DNA of 16,606 bases from Pinguiococcus pyrenoidosus (lineage: Eukaryota > Sar > Pinguiophyceae > Pinguiochrysidales > Pinguiochrysidaceae), in the NCBI GenBank assembly GCA_019677205.1, contig JAAMXY010001633.1, positions 1 to 16,606 of the forward strand, in the 5' to 3' direction. Both the position numbers and the translations under genes were made by a program. This document shows, in pieces, positions 1 to 6,112 of the stretch (the first letter of the stretch is position 1; each line of letters opens with the position of its first letter). Below the pieces are notes generated by a model, which was given only the letters and a program-made list of their open reading frames with translations, made no database searches and was not told the origin of the DNA.

Positions 1-41
1 ACCGGTGCCCCCACCTCCTCGACAAGGGCTCGGATGTCCAT
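1..41 (-). CDS. Possible 5' end of a minus-strand gene (partial)
   Basis: Reading leftward from 41 there is an ATG in a near-ideal eukaryotic start context (GCCATGG), followed by an open frame MDIRALVEEVGAP that runs off the window. If real, this gene is divergent from the INCENP-like gene and shares its roughly 500-nt upstream spacer. The competing reading is a plus-strand gene tail, RCPHLLDKGSDVHGVEVAQ, ending at the TGA at 60-62. Only about 13 codons are visible, so no function can be assigned. I slightly prefer the minus-strand reading because of the start context. Confidence 0.3.
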   Translation of the reverse strand, partial: MDIRALVEEVGAP

Positions 42-62
42 GGCGTGGAGGTGGCGCAGTGA

Positions 63-545
63 GCTTAGGCTCTTAACCTGTTAGACGGTTATTCAGGAAC
101 AGGAATCGACGTGATAGAGACAGAGAGAGGCGTTCCCAGTGGGAGAAAAAGTTGTGCTGTTGAGTACATTCGTGCTTACCAGCTCCACGTGGTCCTTACG
201 TATCTTGTATCCTTCCACATTCAACGTCAAGGCGATCGCTGAGTTGTTTGGCTACGTGTGAGAGTGATCCGGACTATCCGAGTCCGGAATGATCACACTA
301 TCGATAGCTACGACTACTTCATTACTGTACTCACGCTGTTTTCTGATAACGGGTATACAAATATTAAAAAAGTAAAAATATGATTTTTGATATGGTAATT
401 TTTATTCAAAGTTATTTCGACCGTTGGACTTCGCGCGTGCCCGTTTTGAGGTGTCGCTTTCAAACGCGCTTCGATACTTGTCGGTGCGGCAAGGTCGCAT
501 TCACGGCTCGTTGGCGCCCTTGATCTCCGTGCAGCCTGCGCCACG
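63..545. promoter_or_regulatory. Spacer upstream of the INCENP-like gene, with AT-rich island
   Basis: No convincing gene is visible here. The stretch from about 341 to 420 is strongly AT-rich, with runs such as ATATTAAAAAAG and TAATTTTTATT, in an otherwise GC-rich window. It ends about 125 nt before the start codon at 546. It probably contains the promoter of the plus-strand gene and, if the left-edge gene is real, of that one too. An imperfect inverted repeat and a 10-bp palindrome lie at 264-307. No TATA box or other element can be assigned with confidence. Confidence 0.45.
264..307. repeat. Imperfect inverted repeat next to a 10-bp palindrome
   Basis: GTGATC-CGGACT (264-275) is mirrored by AGTCCG-GAAT-GATCAC (281-296). 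This gives 12 base pairs with a 4-nt bulge and a 5-nt loop. Directly after it, CTATCGATAG (298-307) is a perfect palindrome. The pair sits in the spacer upstream of the INCENP-like gene and could be a dimeric protein-binding site or a hairpin. Chance is also possible for arms this short. Confidence 0.45.
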
Positions 546-2823
546 ATGTCGGCCTGGCTGCGGCAAGTGGACGCTGCGGAGGCGCGAATCCTTGAACTCC
601 ACAAAGATGCGAAGCGAAAGCTTCAGGTAGGGATGGCCCATATCCCGCACATTCCACAATTCAAGACCACCTCAGTATCTTCGGACAGGATCAAAGCGAC
701 GCCCACCTTCAGTGGCTTCAGGAGAGCACTCAGAGCATCATTGAATCCTTGCAGCAGAGTTCAGCAGCGCGGAAGAAACGCAGATTGGACCCGGCACCGC
801 AGGAGCAAGGCACCGAGGCCGGGCCGACCCTCAGCAGATCAGACGTAATTGTACCATACCGTTTCCTTCTGATTGCGGCCTCCGTCTGACCATGCTTGCC
901 GCAGGTCAAGGACTTGAGAGTGAAGGACTTGCGCGTCGAATTGAAGGCGAGGGGCCTCTCTACGGCCGGTCGAAAGGCAGACTTAGCTGCTCGCCTTCTG
1001 GAGGCCTTAGACGAAGAAGCCGAAGCAGCGGCAGCCTCTCCGGATGCAGTGAGCGAACGGGCGAGCACAAGTCCAGCAGCATCGGAGAAGGACGTAGGAG
1101 CAAAGGCTGCCGCAGACGCAGACGCAGCGTCGCCGGTTTTGCCAGTGTCGCCGCAGCCAGCCAGTAGTGTCGTTGAGGACAGCGACATGCTCGTGGTGGA
1201 GGAGGGACCGGAGGAGGACCTTTCACGGCCATCCACCTCGGCCGAGGTTCGTGATTCGGATGGAGGCGCTGGGGAAACAGCGAAGGGGGCGGAGGCGACG
1301 AAGGGCCCAGAGCAGACTGGCACGAAGGCGTCATCCCCCGTGCTTGTGGAGAGCTACCCGAAACCTTTTGCGAAGGTGCTGACCAAAAGCACGGAACGTG
1401 AGCCTGGCGAAGCTCATCAAGAGCATCGCGGGCCGCATCAGACTTTTCCGAAGCCATTCGCAAAGGTCCTTACTTCCAAAGAGCTCCCCGCTGAGAAGGA
1501 CGAGAAAGCTGTTGTCGTCGTTGGCGACGACGTCCGCTCTACGGGTATCGGCCGCATGAGACCAGCTGCCGCAGCTAACGCGTCCACTTCGCACCCGGAA
1601 AAGGCGCGGCCTGTCGTGGAGAAGGCGAAGCGTACTGTGCCTTTCCCGAAAACCTTCTCTTCTTCCCACGAAGCGCTGGTCAAGAACAGTGGTACTGCGA
1701 AGGCGACTGCAAGTGCAGGTGCAAGTGCGACTTCAAATGTGAAACCGAAAGCCCCGTTCACTGGCAATGGCCGTGGGATGGCAGGCGCTGCGGCGACGGA
1801 GGCACCCTCGAAGCTGAAGAAGATCCGCGTCGCGCTGGACAAGCATCCCAAGCCCTTTGCGAAGGTGCGGAGACCCGGGGGTGCAGTGCAGGAAGCGGGG
1901 AATCCTAGCGGCGCCCCCTCCGGCAGCAGAGTGCAAAGACCGGAGGGAGTCGTCAAGAAGACGGAGAGGCCTGGCGAAGCATCTTCTAGCAGCAGAGTTC
2001 GGCAGGCCGGGAACAGCCACGTAGTGGCGGCGTCGAAGGCCGTGCCACCCCCTCTCCACCAGGAGAAGAAGGCCAGCGCTTCGGAGAGATACCCGAAGCC
2101 CTTCGCCAGGCTACTCACCGGAGAGAGGTCTGGCCAAGACGTGGGCAAAAGCGGTGCTGCCTCCGGCACCACCTCCCAGCATGGAGGGGCCGGGAGCGTC
2201 TCCCAGGCCCAGAAGAGCGTGAAGCCTGCCTCTCCGCAGAAGAAGCCCCTCGTAGCTCTGGAAAACTATCCCAAACCCTTTGCGAAGGTCCTCAAGTCCA
2301 GCCAAGGCCCCACCTCGGAGGCAAGTCGGCCAAATGACCTGCCCAACAGCAAGGCCAGACCTGGCGGCGAGAACCGCGCGAACGCAATCCCGAGGCCCGC
2401 GAAAGCTGGCACTTCGAAGCCGTCTGCCCACGGGCAGCAGCCAGTCAAGGTTGTCCCATCCGCTGCTGCAGAAGATTCCTACGCCATCAGCGACCGCGAG
2501 GGGTCCAGCGATGAAGACACGGACGAAGAGGAGGAACGTCGGCGGGACAAGAGCGTGCCGTCGTGGGCGCGCGGGACGAACTTGCGGCAGCATCTGGCGC
2601 GTCAGTTTTCGAGAGACAGCCCTCTGAATCCGGACACCATCTTTCCCCCTGCGGAGACCTGCAACTTGGAGAGGATCTTCAAGCTGAAGAAGGCCAGATA
2701 TGCGAAGTAAGTGCCATTGTCGCGCCAAAGAGTGCGACCAGAAGCTGACTGTTCTGCTCGCTTGTCCATTGCTTGCGCAGGAGGACGTCCAGTGCGATGT
2801 GGGCGAGCGAGGACTTTGCATAG
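546..2823 (+). CDS. INCENP: INCENP-like chromosomal passenger complex scaffold with SAP domain
   Basis: Spliced model: 546-626, 689-844, 905-2706, 2781-2823, giving 693 residues. INCENP scaffolds the chromosomal passenger complex; its C-terminal IN-box binds and activates Aurora B kinase, and its N-terminal helix binds Survivin/Borealin. The C-terminus shows the IN-box: PSWARG at residues 631-636, a LERIF core, and RYAK reading across the last splice into RTSSAMW, with the TSS motif at 682-684. An N-terminal helix with WLQES (36-40) and a basic ARKKRR run (54-59) resembles the vertebrate CEN box. Residues 80-114 (VKDLRVELKARGLSTAGRKA and onward) fit a SAP DNA-binding motif. The middle is long and disordered, with six PKPF-type repeats and an acidic stretch just before the IN-box. 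Introns of 62, 60 and 74 nt preserve frame. The IN-box match is strong and the CEN-box match moderate; the SAP domain is an unexpected addition. Confidence 0.85.
627..688 (+). other. Intron 1 of the INCENP-like gene (62 nt)
   Basis: Donor CAG|GTAGGG and acceptor GACAG|GAT, phase 0. Removing it joins the first 27 codons to an exon encoding the Trp-containing helix and the RKKRR basic run. The splice was chosen because nearby AG acceptors do not keep the downstream frame. Confidence 0.65.
845..904 (+). other. Intron 2 of the INCENP-like gene (60 nt)
   Basis: Donor GAC|GTAATT and acceptor GCCGCAG|GTC, phase 0. It contains the in-frame TGA at the end of the preceding reading frame, so removal is required to connect the N-terminal helix to the SAP domain. 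Its length matches other introns in the window. Confidence 0.75.
905..1009 (+). other. SAP domain coding segment
   Basis: The encoded residues 80-114 follow the SAP pattern: two short amphipathic helices (DLRVELKARG and KADLAARLLEAL) joined by a turn containing the conserved Gly (GLSTAGRK). SAP motifs bind AT-rich or scaffold-attachment DNA. A direct repeat VKDLR-VKDLR begins the domain. This assignment rests on motif recognition alone. Confidence 0.7.
1355..2293 (+). repeat. Six dispersed copies of a PKPFAKVL-type peptide motif
   Basis: Within the INCENP-like protein, the motif starts at residues 230 (YPKPFAKVL), 260 (FPKPFAKVL), 326 (FPKTFSSS, degenerate), 393 (HPKPFAKVR), 475 (YPKPFARLL) and 534 (YPKPFAKVL). 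DNA positions of the first codons are 1355, 1445, 1643, 1844, 2090 and 2267. Spacing is irregular (30-82 residues), the linkers differ, and synonymous codons vary between copies. This suggests selection on the peptide rather than recent tandem duplication. Several copies are preceded by a hydrophobic-acidic pair, as in VALENY and VLVESY. I do not recognise the motif from any INCENP known to me. Confidence 0.85.
2707..2780 (+). other. Intron 3 of the INCENP-like gene, splitting the IN-box (74 nt)
   Basis: Donor GCGAA|GTAAGTG is near-perfect and the acceptor is GCTTGCGCAG|GAGG. The junction restores a Lys codon and joins KKARYAK to RTSSAMW, the expected order in the IN-box. If the intron is retained, the frame terminates at once (AAG TAA), giving a protein without the TSS segment. 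Confidence 0.85.
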
Positions 2824-2897
2824 CGAACCTACGATCCATTCCTAGGCGCTAAGCCAGTGCGACGTCCTCCTGTCTAATTGCGCTGCATCCCCATCAT
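2824..2897. other. Convergent intergenic gap between INCENP-like and SNARE genes
   Basis: The two stop codons are only 74 nt apart on opposite strands, so the 3' untranslated regions must be very short or must overlap. I see no recognisable polyadenylation signal. Confidence 0.6.
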
Positions 2898-3365
2898 CTA
2901 TGTGTAGATCACGAGCATGAGCAGAACGACCATCACGATCGACAGGAACACGATGACGCTAAACCACCCCATCCCACCCGATTTCTCTATCAACTTTCTT
3001 GTGCGCGTCCTTACGATCTCCATGAGGTCACTGGCGCGGTCTAAGTCGTGGTCCAAGTCGTCCAGCATCTTGTTCTGCTCCACAATTTCTGTGGAAATCA
3101 CATGGCTAATCTCGCCCAGCCGCGAGGCGCTCTTCGCCAGCTCAGACAGCTGCTCGTTCTGCTGCGCTATGTGCTTGGCCTTCAACTGTCGTTGCTGACC
3201 GATGAAGGCGCCATTTGCCATCTCGATGGAGGTGTTGCTATAGGTTTCCGCCTTCTGCTCCTCCTGTGGTAAACGGCTGTAGTTCACACGGCTCTTGGCG
3301 CCGTCAGGAGTCGGACTGCCTCGGCTGCCGCCCGCTCCCATCGGGAAGCTGACCCCTAGATCCAT
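2898..3365 (-). CDS. Qc-type SNARE (syntaxin 6/8-like), tail-anchored
   Basis: The 155-residue protein has a single SNARE heptad-repeat region (about residues 68-125) and a C-terminal hydrophobic anchor (134-154) with almost nothing after it. The sequence EIVEQNKMLDDLD resembles the central region of Qc-SNAREs such as syntaxin 6 and syntaxin 8; Gln97 is the likely zero-layer residue. SNAREs of this class form four-helix bundles that drive fusion at Golgi, endosomal or vacuolar membranes. The N-terminus is short and disordered, without the Habc bundle of syntaxins, so it could also be compared with Bet1-like proteins. The ATG at 3365 is the first in frame; a stop lies upstream at 3438-3440. 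The exact compartment cannot be assigned. The gene is convergent with the INCENP-like gene and divergent from the sorting nexin. Confidence 0.8.
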   Translation of the reverse strand: MDLGVSFPMGAGGSRGSPTPDGAKSRVNYSRLPQEEQKAETYSNTSIEMANGAFIGQQRQLKAKHIAQQNEQLSELAKSASRLGEISHVISTEIVEQNKMLDDLDHDLDRASDLMEIVRTRTRKLIEKSGGMGWFSVIVFLSIVMVVLLMLVIYT

Positions 3366-4271
3366 CCCGAAGCGCGCCGACACAGGATGACGGCGTCCAA
3401 GCCGCGCCGAGCGCTGGAGAGTCCGAGAGGAACTTTTTTACGCGTGGTCGTGTCTGTCCGGTTGTGGTGTGCGGTTCTTCGCCCTCTGTCCCCGTCTCCG
3501 CTGACATGGCGCGACGGAGACGTCCTTCTGTCATCAGCTTGCTCCAAAGGACCTACCGTACCTAGGTATAGTGTCGTCGTACTCGACTGGATACTCGTAC
3601 TCCTCTTGACTACAGTATCGATGGTACCTCACCCATGGCTGTGGGCTGTGTTCAACTGTGGGCTGTGGGCTGTGGGCTGTGGGATCCGCATCAGGCATGC
3701 AGCTGCCGGAATCCAATTCTCTATTTTCCGCATTCTTGCTACCGCAGTGCATGCGGCCGCGTCGCAGATACCGGTTAGTTTTGATCTGGACTTTTTTGAG
3801 GGTTCAGAACCGAGGAGGTCGGAAGTGCGGACCCTTGCAGCGTCTGCATCCGGGAGGCCGGACCCCGACGGGAGTTGACTTGAGAGGCCACGATTCAACT
3901 CCCTTTGTGACACCGCAGAGACCACGTGGAGCTCCGAAGTTGCGGTGGTGAACAGTGCATGCTGTCGCCACGAGCGACGTCGACACGCCGCGCCGCCAGG
4001 TGCTGTGAAGACCACTGTAGGTCACGATCGGACTCGGTCGAGTCGTCCGACACTACTGACGGAAGCCACTGAGACAAGCGATTCGCCACAGGACGTATGG
4101 GACGAGGCCACATCGACTCTTGATCCTCGATCCTGGAAGATCCGGGAGCCGCTGCCTTCCCTCCGACTTCCACCATTGTGGAGAAGGACGCACCACACCA
4201 ACAGTCGCTGCGAGCATCTGCCCGAGGGAGCACTGACCCGAGGGGTCATCAGTTGGGAGAAGCACCTCCCA
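3366..4271. promoter_or_regulatory. Divergent spacer between SNARE and sorting nexin genes
   Basis: About 900 nt separate the two start codons. The region holds a G-rich heptamer repeat (3637-3683). Its right-hand part, from 3945, is open in the sorting nexin frame without an ATG, so it is 5' untranslated, an upstream exon, or coding from a missed start. Open frames of up to about 160 codons on both strands show no recognisable domain and are probably chance products of GC-rich DNA. Confidence 0.5.
3637..3683 (+). repeat. Heptanucleotide (CTGTGGG) repeat with G-quadruplex pattern
   Basis: Four uninterrupted copies of CTGTGGG (3656-3683) are preceded by one further exact copy at 3639-3645 and a degenerate one. 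Four GGG runs at 3660-3662, 3667-3669, 3674-3676 and 3681-3683 are separated by identical CTGT loops, which fits the standard G3-loop quadruplex pattern on the plus strand. It lies in the divergent promoter region. Confidence 0.8.
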
Positions 4272-5891
4272 ATGGCCTCCAGAAGCAACGGCGCGTCTCG
4301 TGGACATGATGCGGGGGAAAGCGTGAGAGGGGAAACTGTGTCAGAAGGCCCTCCCAGAACTTCGGGCTCGGCTGCAGCAGCTGAGCAGCCTTCCTTCGAG
4401 ACTTGGACGGAGGTAAGAGCCTCGAAGGATTGGGTCGCTGCGGCGCTTGCGAGAAGTGAACAGCGAGCGAACAGACAGGTGACCAAAGCGCCTTTTCTCC
4501 AGGCATGGACCTATGCCGACCGAAGCATCTCAAGCTCAAAGCTTCAGGTGACCGTCTCTAGCCCAAACATGGCAGGCGGCATCATTCGCAAGTACGTGAC
4601 GTATCTGGTTCGGTCGGAGCCCTTCGGCTACGTCGTGAGGCGCCGATATAGTCACTTCGAGTGGTTGCGAGGCACGCTGATGCGGCGATACCCTGGGATG
4701 CTCGTGCCCCCGTTGCCCCCGAAGAGCATCGTCGGGAACATGGCCGCCAAGAGCAGCATCAGCCGGACGGCCGTCCGCAAAGAGGGCGAGAGGGACTCGG
4801 AGCAGTCTCGCTTCGTGGTCTCCCGGATGACGCAGCTCGGCTTCTTCATCGAGCAAGTCGTGGACATCCCGTTCCTGCGCTCCGACACGGCGCTCCTGGC
4901 CTTCTTGAGCGTGCAGAACGACAGTGACTGGGAGCGCACGCAGGCGACCATGGCCAAGACCTCCTGCTTCACGGAACAGACAGAGGGCTGCCGTCTGTGG
5001 CGTGCGATCGCCGAGAACTGCAGCGTGCCCACCAATGCTGATCGGATCCTGCAGGACCTCGGGAAGCAACTTGAGATTCTGACCTCGCTCGCGAATCTGG
5101 CGGTCAACAGCACGAGGGTCCTCGCCGAGCGATCGCTGCAGCTGGAGGGAGACGTGGAGGACTTTCAGGGCTTGCTGGCCTCTTGGAAGAGGGCCGAGGA
5201 AGACCTCGGGAACCCTGAAAAGGTCGAAAAGGTCTCGAGCGCTGCAGAGGATCTTGTGGACACGGCGACTAAGGTGTCTCTGAAGGCAGAAGCGTGGGTT
5301 CGAGCTTCAAGGCTCCACGGGGAGATCGTCGACCGACTCCTGCACCAGAGAGCGCTCTACTTCCAGCAGGCGATCGACGTCATGCGCGGAGTCATCAAGC
5401 AACGGCTCGCCAAGCGACGGGAGCTCTTGTCAAGGAGGAGGGCGTTGGGGATGCTGGAAGGGGAGCTGTCCAAGGGGGACAAGCCGGCGAGCTTGCTCTC
5501 GTTCTCTTCCGCGGAGAGGGGGAGCTCGCTCTCCGTCCAGGTCGAAGCGAAGCGCGAAGAGGTGGACACGGCAGAGAGGCAGCTGACACTTCTGAACGGC
5601 GCCCTGTTCGCAATGGAGATTGAGCGCTTCCATCACGAGCGGATGCTGTTCCTTGACCAGATGATGGGCACCTTCGCCGCGGGTTTCAAAGAGTACGGCA
5701 TGCAGGTTCAAGCGGTGGCAAGCGAGCTGCTCTCTTCCCTTTCGATCGACTCGGCAGAGGCGAGCTGGCGAGCTTCTCGGAGCGTTGAGCTGCTACGAGG
5801 TACTCCTGGATCGATGTCGAAGAGCCGAAGCACGGGTCAGCTTGGCTCTCCAAGCACGATGCGGAGATCAGGGCAAGGGTCTGCCACATGA
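4272..5891 (+). CDS. PX-BAR sorting nexin
   Basis: The 539-residue protein has a PX domain at about residues 89-210. Supporting motifs are RRRYSHFEWL (123-132), the Pro-rich loop PPLPPK (146-151), and Arg180 in the SRFVVSRM segment that usually contacts phosphoinositide. PX domains bind PI3P on endosomes. The remaining 300 or so residues are helical and coiled-coil-like, as expected for a BAR dimerisation domain that senses or bends membranes, so the protein belongs with the SNX-BAR group (SNX1/2, SNX4/7/30 or SNX8 type; subtype not resolved). The last 30 residues are Ser/Arg-rich and disordered. The frame is open back to 3945, but 4272 is its first ATG. A possible 90-nt in-frame intron (4413-4502) would shorten the N-terminal region by 30 residues and leave the PX domain intact. 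Confidence 0.82.
   Translation: MASRSNGASRGHDAGESVRGETVSEGPPRTSGSAAAAEQPSFETWTEVRASKDWVAAALARSEQRANRQVTKAPFLQAWTYADRSISSSKLQVTVSSPNMAGGIIRKYVTYLVRSEPFGYVVRRRYSHFEWLRGTLMRRYPGMLVPPLPPKSIVGNMAAKSSISRTAVRKEGERDSEQSRFVVSRMTQLGFFIEQVVDIPFLRSDTALLAFLSVQNDSDWERTQATMAKTSCFTEQTEGCRLWRAIAENCSVPTNADRILQDLGKQLEILTSLANLAVNSTRVLAERSLQLEGDVEDFQGLLASWKRAEEDLGNPEKVEKVSSAAEDLVDTATKVSLKAEAWVRASRLHGEIVDRLLHQRALYFQQAIDVMRGVIKQRLAKRRELLSRRRALGMLEGELSKGDKPASLLSFSSAERGSSLSVQVEAKREEVDTAERQLTLLNGALFAMEIERFHHERMLFLDQMMGTFAAGFKEYGMQVQAVASELLSSLSIDSAEASWRASRSVELLRGTPGSMSKSRSTGQLGSPSTMRRSGQGSAT
4413..4502 (+). other. Candidate 90-nt in-frame intron in the sorting nexin
   Basis: A strong donor (GGAG|GTAAGAG) and a pyrimidine-rich acceptor (CCTTTTCTCCAG|GC) flank 90 nt with no stop codon. 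Both splice sites are phase 0, so removal or retention gives a valid protein. The intervening 30 residues lie before the PX domain and show no domain. Donor quality favours a real intron; it is somewhat longer than most others here. Confidence 0.55.
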
Positions 5892-6112
5892 AACGTGAGT
5901 TCACCCCCGTCAAAGAAAGTGCACGTCGGGTTGCCGCACCACTCGAGGCCAAAGACTCCGCCTGTGAGGCTGTGCGACCGGGATGAGGCCACGAGAAGAT
6001 GGTTTCGCCCTGGGATTGTAGTCCTGAATTAAGATGACATCACGGAATGCTGGAGACCGCTGGAGAAAGCCCTTGCAACAACTCTTTACTGCTGCTGACG
6101 GAGCGTCTGCTT
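5892..6112. other. Convergent spacer between sorting nexin and membrane-protein genes
   Basis: This 221-nt stretch lies between two stop codons on opposite strands and should hold both 3' untranslated regions. I see no gene, repeat or clear polyadenylation signal in it. Confidence 0.5.

Noticed and set aside
730-1323. Long minus-strand frame opposite the INCENP-like gene
   Set aside because: It is a shadow of the plus-strand coding sequence, made of low-complexity Ser/Ala translation. The plus-strand frame has clear family motifs.
1438-2172. A 244-codon minus-strand frame with repeated FAKGFG-like peptides
   Set aside because: The repeats are the reverse-strand reading of the PKPFAKVL codons in the INCENP-like gene, so they are a by-product and not a second repeat protein.
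3387-3878. A 163-codon plus-strand frame with an ATG start in the SNARE/sorting nexin spacer
   Set aside because: It runs through the heptamer repeat and has no recognisable domain. It overlaps the presumed promoter of two genes. I treat it as a chance frame.
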